Assembly (NCBI GenBank): GCA_021432605.1 | Contig: MU271150.1 | Location: 1,922,001 to 1,986,000 of the forward strand | Reading direction: 5' to 3' | Length of the DNA: 64,000 nt | From: Coniochaeta sp. PMI_546 | Lineage: Eukaryota; Ascomycota; Sordariomycetes; Coniochaetales; Coniochaetaceae | In this document: piece after piece, positions 22,801-33,997 of the stretch | Numbering within the stretch: position 1 is the stretch's first letter | Layout of the letters: each line of letters begins with the position of its first letter | Made by a program: the position numbers and the translations under genes | The notes under the pieces: model-generated | Told to the model about the DNA's origin: nothing | The model's database searches: none | What the model saw: the letters and a program-made list of their open reading frames with translations, nothing else

Positions 22801-23158
22801 AACGGTGGCAGTGTGATGGGATGGCTCTCATAGGTAACATAACGACTTGCCACTTGCAGTTGGTGCAATATTCCTCTTCTGTGTCTGAAGAGGCCCGGGA
22901 CCTAACATATAACCGTACCTCTATTACCTCCTATCAAAGCAAGAAAACCCTTGTCAATCCATAATCAAAGCGTTTGGTCTAAGGTGCCATGACTGAGAAA
23001 CTACAACCAGGTATACGACAACAAAGTAAAAGGGTAGTCAGCCCATATTCCAAACCCCGAACCAAAACGCCATGCATCTAAAACCTAAAATGGTCCATAA
23101 TCCAATAATTTCCCATCATCGCATCAATGCTAAGTAGTCATGTCCTCGGTTCACGTTT
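19875..23158. other. Gene-poor block upstream of the small Ser-rich gene and downstream of CCH1
   Basis: About 3.3 kb with no gene I can support. A 10-bp tandem duplication (CACGTAAGGG twice) lies at 20,867-20,886. Minus-strand frames at 21.6-22.7 kb have some protein-like stretches in three different frames but no start, splice pattern or family I can defend; they are described as a finding. The last 250 bases are AT-rich, as expected for the CCH1 3' flank. Confidence 0.4.
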
Positions 23159-26100
23159 TCACTGCCACTGATTATACCCTCCCCAGGCGCCGCCTTCGCT
23201 TCCCCCCTGCGGGCGCCTCATAGTCGCGCTCCGCCTGATACTGTCCATCCACACCGACGAGTTGAGCATCTCGGTGACCTGCTCTGGCCGCACCGTGCTC
23301 CCGCGCCGGCTACTCCGGTTAGAGCTGCCGCCGCCGCCGACGCCGCCACTACCACCGGCATCGGGGTCGTGCAGCTCGAAGCTGAACGCGCTAGCATGAG
23401 TTCTGCGTCCTTGGTGTCCATCATCCGACCCATAAAAGGAATCAAACGCAGTTAGGTCGGCCGGCACACCGGTCCAGGAGCGATGTTGCGCGTGTGCCTC
23501 GCTGGCGGATAAAAAGGGATTGACATGGCCTGTAGGCGAGAGCGCCGAAGATACAGGTGACGTGACCGTGGCGGTCTCTGCTGTCGACTCCCTGTTGATG
23601 CCAGGCCGGTCGCTGTTGGCAGCATTAGCGGCCTCCCGGTTGGCACGGTCTTCCTCGTTGTCAATGAAGATCTCCGGCACGTCCATCTGCGGGATCCCGG
23701 TCAACCGTGACGAATGCTTCCTCGACATGTGCGCCTTGAACTTAACCCTGACACGCATCATCTCGAAGAAGTTCACAACTGTCCGCCGGTTGATCTCGTC
23801 CTGTATCCGCCCCATGAGATTCTGTCGGTGGAGGAAACTGTCGAGCCTAGGTACAGGGTGTTAGTAGTGCCACTTTAAAAATTATAGAAGAGCGAAACCT
23901 ACTTAAGTGCATTCTCATCGATGATATTGTAATGAGCAAGGGTCATGAGCACATGAGTGAAAGACACCCCGCGTTCCGGATCGGCCTGGCACATAATCTC
24001 CTCGTAGAAGAGCGCAAAGCGGTGTCTGCGCTTCTGCACCCTCGCGCGGTCAATCTGGTTGAGCCGCGCGTTAAGCTTCTTCAGATCCAGACCCGTCTGG
24101 AGCTGGCTGACGCTTGCAATTGACTGATGTCTGACGCTCATAGCATCATCGCCGCGGATGTCCTCCAGAATCTGCCTGACGGAGTCTTCGTGGTCATAGA
24201 TGCGCATCTCAAAGACTCCAGAGAGCTCACCCAGGAGACGCGGAAACGTCTCCTTGCTGATCCAGCCTGTGCCTTGCGGGTCGACGCTGCGCCATGCCTC
24301 CTTGAATCTACGGATCTCGTCACGATCGACTACGGAGAGGCCGTTGGAGCGCTGGTACACGTACGAGAAGCTCTCGTAGATGAGCGACACGAACAAGTTG
24401 ACGAAGATGTACATGCTGATAATGTTCCAAGCAATGAACAGCACGCGAGCCCACGCAGTGCTTCCGCAGTCGCTGTCGTAGAATGAGGAGCTCTCTACGC
24501 AGAAGGGTGGCATCACCTGCGCGTAGTCTTCCATGACTTGGTTCCACCCTTCACCACAGCTCATGCGGAAGAGCAATATCAAGGCGTTTGGCACGCTCCG
24601 GAAGTTGATGTTGTTCTGTTCATTTTGTCCAAATCGCGTCAGGCTGAATGTCTGAGTGAGTGCAATCGCGAAGACCAAAAAGAACACGAGCCACGTAGCC
24701 AGGAGGTTTCCGATGGTCGACAGACTAGCGGCCGCAGTCTTGAATAGCTGGTCCAAGGCGTCGTTACGCGGGATAAGTAGTAGCACAATTGCCACAAGGA
24801 AGAATTTGTGCAGCTGTATGTAGGTATCGCGGTTGGTCTCTGTCAGGAAGAGGATAGATGTCGCAAAGGCACCGGTGACCGCGATCACAGAAAACACATC
24901 CCAAGAGCTCCGGCGAAACCTACTCCAACCGAGGCCAAAGATGCGAATCGTGATATTCGCAATGTAAATCAGTGTGAAGACGAGAAATGCGATGTCCCGT
25001 GTGCGAGTCCACCATAAGGGTTCCAGGTAGAACTCCGATAGCAGGAGGATGAGGTGGAGGACCAAGACGCCCGTGATGGAGAGGTACCACTTGCCGCGTT
25101 TCTCGATCGCTCGCTTATGACACCACTTCTTCCATTTGTTCTTCGAGTCATCATAAGACGTCTTCGATGGTGAGATCTGGCGGAGAAGTTTCTTCATCTC
25201 GAGCCAAGACCGCTGTTCCGTGGTCAGGAAAGCCACACCTGTCTGTTCGGTGTAATTCCTCATGAAGACAGAGATAAACAGAGTGAGGATGAAGACTGTT
25301 GCCAGCAGGTTGAATGCGACAAAGAACATGGCATTTCCTCGGGCAACCCCGTCCTGAGGCTGCAGTCCGCGGCCCGTGATCGCTTGCGCGGCGAAAGAGA
25401 CATCGACCCAGCCCTCCTGACTGACAATTTGGAAGAGGATGAAAAGAGAAGACCCAAAATCATCGAAGCTAAACCATGGATTCGCCGCAACCCTGGGAGA
25501 TAACACGTTCCAGTCGCCGCTGAATGGAGTGTTGTTGTACTCGCCAAAGCAATCGACCAGCTCTGTAATATTGCCCCCGTCATTGCAGGACATCATCTTC
25601 CCGTTGAAGAGGTTCAGTCCGTAAAGCGCGAACGGGATTAGAAGAGCAATGGAGACGAAGGCGGCACTGAGAATTTTCCAGCCCGAGATGATGATGAGCG
25701 AGTGGAAAGTCTGCCGTGCACTGTTGCTGACATTGAGAAGCCGCAGAGCTCGCAATGCCTTGAATGCGCCCACAGCGCGGGACACGGCTCCATCATTGGT
25801 GAACAATGTGATGATGTTAATCCACAATGTGATGAGGACGATGCCGTCAATTATACCCCACGAACTTCTGTAGAACGCATTAGGTGCAAATAGGAAGCCA
25901 TCGGCAATGACTTTGATGCAGGCTTCAACGGTGAAGACGATTGCGAAAGCCAAATCCGTCAGGACGAACCAGTTGAAGGGACTGAAATCGTGGGTCTTGA
26001 AGTACTCTCGCTGATACAGGGGAGTTGTGATGCAAGCCAGGATTACCATCGCCACGATTGCAGCGTAGATTAGTCCCTGGAAGACGTACGAAGCACTATT

Positions 26101-29100
26101 GACTTCAACGCCATCGATTCTTTCGTGGCCCCTAGCAGGTGGGACAAGCTTCTGGCATAGTCGTCGAATAGGGTTCTTGGGTTTGAAGATAAATAGTGAG
26201 GTATTGTACATCGGATGGCGTGCGAGGTATTCGCGTTGTGCCTTCCGTCGCGTATAGGTGGCAGTGTAAGCCTGGTGAGCCATCTCGCGAGGATCCTCAG
26301 TCCCGTTCGGGTTGTCATTTAGACGGAACGTGGTGTAAAACGGATTCGGGTCTTTGCTGATGAAGCGAGCCCCAGTCTTGCTCCATATCCACGCCACGAT
26401 TCCGGTCTCGAGGATTCCTGCCTCGACTACAGGCCGGCTTTGGGACACGGGCGGGAACTTCGCTTCATTAGGGTTGGGCGACTCCTGGAAGACGTCGTTA
26501 TTAGGATCAAGAGACTCGTTCAGGAACTTCCTCATCACAGCCTCCTTCAACAAAGTCTCTAGCAAGACCGCATCGCCGTATGTTGGATCCTTTCGCTTAT
26601 TGTTTCGCCCGAGGTTCAAGACCTGCGAGAGAGTAAGGTGGCTGGACGTAGAAGTGCCCAACTCCTTTTGTTGGACGTAGGCTCTGATCTGGCGGAGGCG
26701 CTTTTCATCGTCTGAAATATCGAAGTTTTCCTGAATGACAGCAATGAACATGTTGATCAGAATGAAGAAAGAGAGAATGAACCACGCAATGAGGAAGATG
26801 GCTCCGACCCATGCCATTTGCAGTGACGTGGTGTATGATGTGACGTTGTACAAGATACTCGTCCAATTTTCGCTGGAGAGAATCTGATACATGCCGAGGA
26901 AAGAGTTGTATATGTCGCTGAAGGGCACCTGGATGAAGTTGCCGTCCGCGTCAGTTGCGGGAATCTCGCCCCTGAAGAGTTGGGCAGCGAAAATGGCCAT
27001 CAGGAAGGTCATCAAGAACACGAAAAGCATCAGATTAGCGATACCGCTGACGTTGCCTAGCACAAGTTCGATGAGCCGGCGAGTCATAGGTATGTAAAGA
27101 ACGATTCGATACGATCGTAATATCTGGAAGACCGTGAGCCAGGCATAGACCTGACCCGAGTTGCGAATGGGCGGTATCAGGATGACGGAGGTGATCACTG
27201 CAAGACCCAGATCGACTTGGTTATGTAGCTTCCGATGGAACCCCCTAAAGTCTGCTATGATGCGCAAGACTATCTCGACATCGAGGGCGATCGTGACGGC
27301 AATCTCTGCGGTGTTGATGAATACTTCCCTACTAGCACTCATACGGGCACTTCGGAAAGACTGCGCGAACAGCCCGAAGGCGATAATAATAACCCAGAAC
27401 CATGAGGTACTCGTGTAGAGCTGCTGCAGAGTCGATTGGCGTCCAAATTTGTTGGTCACTGCCTCGGAATGGTGGGGCCTGGCAGGAGTCTGGTCGGCCG
27501 CGAAGGCGCTGGCTTTGTTCTCTTCTCTGATGACCTGGAAAACCGAGGTGATGACGGCGATGAGCAAGTTGGTCATCCAGAGCATCATGATCATGATGCC
27601 GGCGCCGAAGAACAGTGCTGCTGGAAGGTAGTCGGAATCTGTAGTGTAATACATCAAGTCGCTGAAGGTGTTGGCGCTCATGATGACGAACACCAGCTCC
27701 AGAGAATGTACGATGTTATCGAAGTTCACTGTCCCGTTGAAGGGGTTCCCCTTCTGCAGACAGACTGATCCCCGCGGGCAGAGATGCCCCTTACTGCTAG
27801 CCGCAGCATCCTGGAGGCCGATGAGTGTACCCGGGATCTGGGCGTACACCCAAGGTCGTGCTTGCCCAGTGACGTTGTCGAGATATCCACCACAGAACGA
27901 CATGTCTGGGCTATAGCTGGCAGTGATGTTGGTAGGATCCTCAGGGTCGAGCCAGACACACTGGCGACTTAGGCTTGACTTGAAGCTTTGAACACCAACA
28001 ATGGCGAATACGAGCCAGAAAAAGCCTATAAGGAAAGAGACTCGGACGAGCAATGGGGCTGCCCTTTTCAGACTCCTGAGGATGATCTGCACGTACAATC
28101 AGTGGAAAGCTCGTAATGGATCGAGCGAACAAGTGTATGACTTACTGCATTGCCCTTCGTAAGAGCCAATAATCTCAAAATACGCAAGCAGCTGAGCATC
28201 CGAAACAGGAAGAGATGGTGTTGCTTCTCCAGTCCGGTGACGCCAAGCACAAAAGAGATCCAAAACGAAACCACAGCAACGAAGTCTAGCCGGTTGAAGC
28301 CGTGCCTCAGGAAAGCTCGTCTAGCAAGATGAAGGCGCTGTTGCTCCTCCAGGGTCTCTGGTAAGGCCTGGCCTTGTAATCTTGTGAAAGACCGAGCAAA
28401 AGTAGGGGTGAACTCTTGCGGAGGTCTCTTGACTGACTTCTGACGCTGCGGCCTGAAGATTTGTCTGTACTGCTCGGCGACTCGTTCACGCACACCACGC
28501 TTCCGATCGACAGCGGTATATTCAGGGGCGTTCACCACAAGGCCGGAAACAATGATCCTAGCGATGAGTTCCACGGTGAAAAAAACGAAGAGACCGAAGA
28601 TGGCCCAGTCAATTCGGGTACTACCCCACCGTTCCGGGCGTTCGTTTCCGGGTTTGAAAACATTCGGTGCAGCTTCGATGGCAAGGAGGACCGCCTGCAG
28701 TATAATCAGAAGAAGGATGATGGGCTCGGTCCAAGGGTTGACTAAGATGTCACACAACCATTTCCTCAGCCGGTTGTCGGGACCGAAGACACCCAGAGAC
28801 TTCCCTTTCAAAGGATTTGGAAGTCGAGCCCGAGGCCGAGAAAAAAAGGTCGAGGAATCTTCAGGGATGATTATGTTCGAATCCCCTTTCTTTTCTGTCG
28901 GCGTCCCCTGGAACACCTGTGACGGATATGAGGTGTCGACCAACATTGGAGCCGAGACGTGGTGAGATTTCCGGCCATCTGCACTAGGGGAGCGAGACCT
29001 GTCTCGCTGCTCTTGCCGCTCGATCAAATCGCCCTCACCGCTAATCGCAACGACACGCTGGGACATGGCTCTCATAATAGTCCCTGCCCTCGATAGCGCG

Positions 29101-29831
29101 CCAGACGTGCTGGGTGAGCGAGACCTACGCTTAGCACCGTCTGGCGTTAAGGCATCGCCGTAGCTCTTTGGTCGACCGCCCGACACGAATTGGTTCTCGA
29201 GGTCGAAACCCAGTAATTGCGTGTTACGCGGCCGCACAGGGCTGTTGTCCATGTCGGATACCGTATGGAAGCTGTCGCGCGGCTGTGTGTCGCTCTCGGG
29301 CGGTTCCAGCGTTCCGATGGGCTGTGCTGATTGCCTCAGAGGTACTCGATCAGACTCCATTGAATCAGTGTCTGGGGCCTCTTCGTAGTACGGGGTGGGC
29401 GGAATGTAAGCAGAGCTCGAAGACGGCATGGGCTGCGGAGGGCCTAAGGAATCCCGCTGTCCTATATCTGGAGGCAGCGCAAATTGTAGAGCCATCTGGT
29501 CGATAGGAGAGCTCGGGCTCACATCTCCGTCATCGTGTGGGTGCTGGTATGGATGTTCCCAATAGGAAGATATACCAGGCAGGTTGGCAGACATCTGAGC
29601 TTCTGTAGGTTCTGGAGTGCCATGACCATACGTTGAGGCCCCAACATGTGGCTGGCGGTATTGTATTGACAGCCCTGCCCCTCCAACGCCATCGTCCTGG
29701 CCTTGGTATGGAGGGGCGTAGGGGTCTTGGTACGGCGAATTCGCTCCATCTGGAGGACGCTGAAGGTTCCGCAGAGGTATTGATTGCGGCGGCGGGCCGG
29801 AGGACTGGTTTGAGTTGTGCGTATTGTCCAT
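23159..29831 (-). CDS. CCH1: Voltage-gated-type calcium channel alpha subunit CCH1
   Basis: Plasma-membrane Ca2+ channel subunit that works with MID1 in fungal high-affinity calcium uptake. Exons on the minus strand: 29831-28146, 28086-23903 and 23846-23159, 2185 aa. About 370 N-terminal residues are Pro/Ser-rich and cytosolic. Four homologous domains of six membrane segments follow, starting near WTEPIILLLIILQAV. The S4 of domain I carries RMLSCLRILRLLALTK, domain II FQILRSYRIVLYIPMTRR and domain III FKALRALRLLNVS; domain IV (KFFLVAIVLLLIPRND) is poor in Arg. Pore-loop candidates are SANTFSD, SSENWTS, SQEGWVD and GEGWNQ. After domain IV comes an EF-hand-like stretch (DPQGTGWISKETF) and a disordered tail. 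Length and architecture match filamentous-fungal Cch1. It is divergent from the PHD gene. Confidence 0.96.
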
Positions 29832-31375
29832 GGTGGACTCGAGGTCGGGTAGAACTTCAAACAGAAGAGGGTGAATCGGTACGGTTCAAGAGGTGTACGT
29901 GCTCGTCGGAAAGCTATCGATTGATCCGTGGAATGCGCGCCGCGCGCACTCGCAGGAGGACGCGTCACGCTGATATTGAGGGCATTATCCTGCACAACGG
30001 ACCGGCTCACTTGATGAGCAAAGCTGATGTTGTGAGTACTGTTTGTTGATAGCTAGGGGGAAGGTCAGTTGCGGCGTCAGGACCCTAGATTGAATGGTGG
30101 AGCAGAGGCGCAGCAGAGGGCCGTCGAGGGTGGAAATACGAATGGAAACTGCTCCGAAGTTGGGCTCGGAGGATGTCGTCGGAGTTGTCCCTTCACGTAA
30201 ATTCTTTGGTGTCATATGCTATCAGCGTAGTAGAAAAAGCCTATGCAATTATGCTTGTTGGACAAAGCAACCGGTAGCACCGTAGCAGGCAGGAATATCT
30301 AGACCGGGAACGTCGACCGCAACAGACACGGCAGCACACAGGGTGGTGGATGGATGCTTCTCACTCTCAGCTCCTTGGTCCTTGCATGAAGCTGGCACAG
30401 TGTGGAGCACTGTCCAAGCTGAGACCCTGTGCCTGGAAATGTGCACAACTTGTGTACTGTATTGTAAGAACAGCCGGTAGAGGTGCTGCGCCGAGAGACA
30501 ACAAAAGGCAACGTTTGGTCAATCTCTCCCAAGCTTACCTTATACCTAGCATGAATCCTCTTCATGAATTGGAGCAAGTCAGTCAAGCTTGCATTACAAA
30601 TTTCAAGACGTGAGCACGAGGCAGGCGCCAGGAGGGCGGGGAGGGTACCTGCAGTTTTGACGGGAATTCCTGGGAGATGACGACTTTCCCACTGCAAGCC
30701 GGACAGACTACACAGTATGGAAACAGTGTTCAGACATCGCATCTCATGGTCCTGCTGTCCTCCAAGTCCAATACTCAAACGCTGTCTCACATTGCATGCT
30801 GAAACGACCTAAGAACGAGCAGGTTGAAGGGAACCGGGAACTAACCGAACTTCTGCCGCGCACAAACGCACTCCGAGAACCCGGGACTGGATTGGTTGAA
30901 TCACGTATCGTCCGATAAGATACCTATCATATTCATAAGGTATGCTGACATTGCACTGTGTTTATGGCAAGTACTGCGGTACCTACCTTACCCCACTGTA
31001 ATTAAAGCCACGGGCAGGCACGCCGCACGCCAAAACTCCGGCGCGTCTCTCTCGTTCATGACATCGCTGGCGCGAACTTTTTGGCGGTCCACTTTCAACA
31101 TCCCGAGACTCGACAATCACAAAGCAGCAACGAAGTCAGCAACAAGCTTTATTTCACTTTACCTTTCAGGTGTTTAATCCTCATTTTTGAGCTGTTTGCT
31201 AGTTTCCATTCCCACTCAGAGTATTACTGCAATGAGCCTTGCTTCTAGCCTCGACCTGGACACCCTCCCGACCATCCGTGGCGCCATCTAAATCCCATCG
31301 CGTAGTCTTCGGCATCCACTCAGGATACTCTGGCCCAACATCATCCTGTTCTACCCAACAGTCGCGACACCCAAC
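29832..31375. other. Divergent intergenic: CCH1 and PHD-gene promoters
   Basis: About 1.5 kb between two divergent starts. No gene is supported. An ACCTACCTTACC string lies at 30,981-30,992, related to the ACCTTACCT motif seen elsewhere in the window. The sequence just before 31,376 is C/A-rich, like other fungal leaders here. Confidence 0.4.
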
Positions 31376-33997
31376 ATGCCGTCCTTGCGCAAACGCCCTC
31401 ATGAAGAAGTCAGTGGCGAGAAAGTTGACACTCCGAAGAGGGATACCCCCAGGAAGACCGCCAATGAGCCATCCATGCTAGAGCGCATCCGCGGTATGTG
31501 GCAGTTCGCGAACTTATACCAATGGATCATGCTCTTTGGAAAGGCTATCAAGATGGACGATGACTTCGATATCGAGGTGAGTGGTCCTCTTCCGTGTTCA
31601 TTATTCAGCCTCGCGTACTAAATATCACGTTATCGTAGGACCTCGAAGCCGAGTGCCTGAAGCCCTTCTCGACAAGACTACAAGACATAGGCCTGTCTAT
31701 GCTCAAGTTTCTCTCTTCCCATCGTGGCCTCACACATGATCTATTCGACGAATACACCAGGAGACAATTCCTGGCCAAAGCTCCTTCCAAGAATCCCTTC
31801 GGTCCTGCGGACGAACCTCCTCTTCGCTTCACGGATCTCGATGTCTTCACAAAGGTTCGTAACGTCGGTGGCTCTATATGATGTACCCAAGTATCTAATT
31901 CTTACGCTGGCCTAGATCCACATTCTACAGTTGATGACACAGCTCATCATGATGAATCCCGAAAAGTTGCGTGAGAAGACAGACGAGCAGAACGTCACAG
32001 ACCAGACGACCTGGGTACGCCTCGCTCCTCAGAGGACTAGTTCAAGCTCACATACACTGACTATATTGCAGAGAATCGAGCCTTACGGGTGGGATCGACA
32101 AGAACGTACATACTTTGTTCTAGACGATAACCGCGTATACCGTATGACTGAACCACCAACTCCTTCGGCAACACCCAAAAAGAACTCGAAGAAAGGCAGA
32201 GCGGCAGCGAGGGCTAGCAAAAGGCGTCGCATATCGTCTGCTGTGGTAAGCGACGCAGGAGACGGCGGTGATGAAGACTCGGAGGATGGCCAGAATGCCG
32301 CGGAACGCGCGGATGATGGCTTGGGAGGTCGGCAGTGGGAGTGCGTCGCTGTGACACTAGACGAAGTTCGCGAGCTCTTGCGCTGGATGGAGAAAACCAA
32401 GGACCCAGATGAGAAGATCCTAAGGGATCAGCTGCAGGAGCACCTAGTTCCCATCCTCGAGCGACAGGAGGAGTCCAAGAAGCGAAAACAGCAACAAAGA
32501 GAAAGAGAGCTCTTAGCCCTGGAGAAGATGGCCCACGCAAAGAGATCAAGCCGCCTCGCGCACAAGCTGGAACACCAGAAGGCCGAAGAACAGGCGCGAG
32601 AGGAGGAGCGCAGGAGGCGTGAGGAAGAAGCCATTGCCAGAAAAGAGGAGCAAAAGCGGTTGAAGATCGAACGCGAAAGGGAAAGTCGTATGGTATCCAG
32701 GGAGCAGCGGCTCAAGGAACGCGAGGCGCGTCGTCTACAACACGAGGAAGAGCTAGCGCATCTGTCCGAGGACAGCAGGCAGCTGAGCAGTGGAGACGGC
32801 CGCTTGTCTGGTCGTCGGCTCCAAGCAGAGATTGAAAAGAACAGACAAGCCCTGAAGGAGATCGAGGAGGAAGAGGACGACTGGATATTTGACTGCTCTT
32901 GCGGCGTCTATGGACAGGTCGACGATGGGACACACAGTGTGGCGTGCGAGAGGTGTAATGTCTGGCAACACAGCAAATGCCTCGGCATCAAGGAGGAAGA
33001 CGCTGAGCGGGAGGATTTCCACTTCATCTGTGCCCCTTGCCGTCGCCATCAAGCCGAGAAGCCAAAGACCATCAAGATCAAGGTCAAGCATGGCTCGTCT
33101 TCTCCCGCGGATGCGCCGAGAGTGGCCGATGTTCTTTCATCGCCACAGGCATCGCGAACCGCCAAGATCGTGGTTGAACTTGAAAGGAGGTCCTCCCTCA
33201 GCGATGGGACGCTCATGCCGCCAGATCAGGCGCGGAGTAGCAGCGCACCCAATGGCCTAGACCTCCCTCGGCCTTCGAAGGTCCCTGGAAATGCTTTCAC
33301 AAATCCCCAGCCACTAAGCAACGGATCCGGATCGTCGTCGAACCCATTTTCCTCCTCTCACCCGACCCTGTCACCTCCGGACCAGTCGCCCAACAAGGCA
33401 AGAGCATATCACACCCTCTATCAGTCTAATGGAACAGAATATCAATCACACGTGGCCACCGGCAATCTGCTGCCGCCCTCGACACCAAGTGTGCTCGCGC
33501 CCCCAAAGCAAGGAGCCAGCGCGGCCAGTTTACCAACAACAAAGACAACACCTCCAGTCCTCTTCCCCCCGCCAGGGTCCTCTTCGGAGAGTGTCCATCA
33601 ACCTCCGCTCAGGCCGCACGGCACGTCACCAATACTAGGACCAACCCCACAACTCACCCCGGGGCAATCATTCGACGACTCAAGGCCAGGGGAGAAGGCG
33701 ACACCCCTGCCACCCTCACGCGGCGGCCTGTCGCCGACGAAGCATTCCCCCCCACTAAGCCACAAGCAGCTGAACGGTGGCGGTGGCACGGCAGCATCGT
33801 CCTTCTCATCGTCATTTGGTGCGGGGAGTCCCAAGCCGTCCATCCTGAGCCCACCGCCTGCGGCGCAGCTTTCGCCATCGCCGCCGCAGCAGATCTTGAC
33901 ACCGCCTGTCAAGCATGCGGTACCGGCGCCAAGGAGTCCCCTGCAGACGCACCTGCAGAACAGTCTAAGTCAACCTGCCGACCAGGGTGCGTCATAG
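31376..33997 (+). CDS. PHD-finger chromatin protein with DDT-like and WHIM-like modules
   Basis: Probable nuclear chromatin-remodelling cofactor of 813 aa. Exons: 31376-31576, 31639-31854, 31916-32014 and 32072-33997. Residues 30-130 resemble a DDT/WHIM region: RIRGMWQFANLYQWIMLF, MDDDFDIEDLEAEC, then a leucine-patterned helix. Near residues 173-195 comes PYGWDRQERTYFVLDDNRVY, which matches the WSD/WHIM-type motif (Gly-x-Asp-Arg-x-x-Arg-x-Tyr). A long charged coiled coil of Glu/Lys/Arg covers about 290-440. A C4HC3 PHD finger follows at about 445-495, with CSCGVY, CERC, WQHSKC and CAPC. The last 300 residues are Pro/Ser-rich and disordered. The order DDT-WHIM-coiled coil-PHD is reminiscent of RSF1/CECR2-like ISWI partners; that comparison is an inference. 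The 57-nt third intron is in frame without a stop. Confidence 0.88.
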
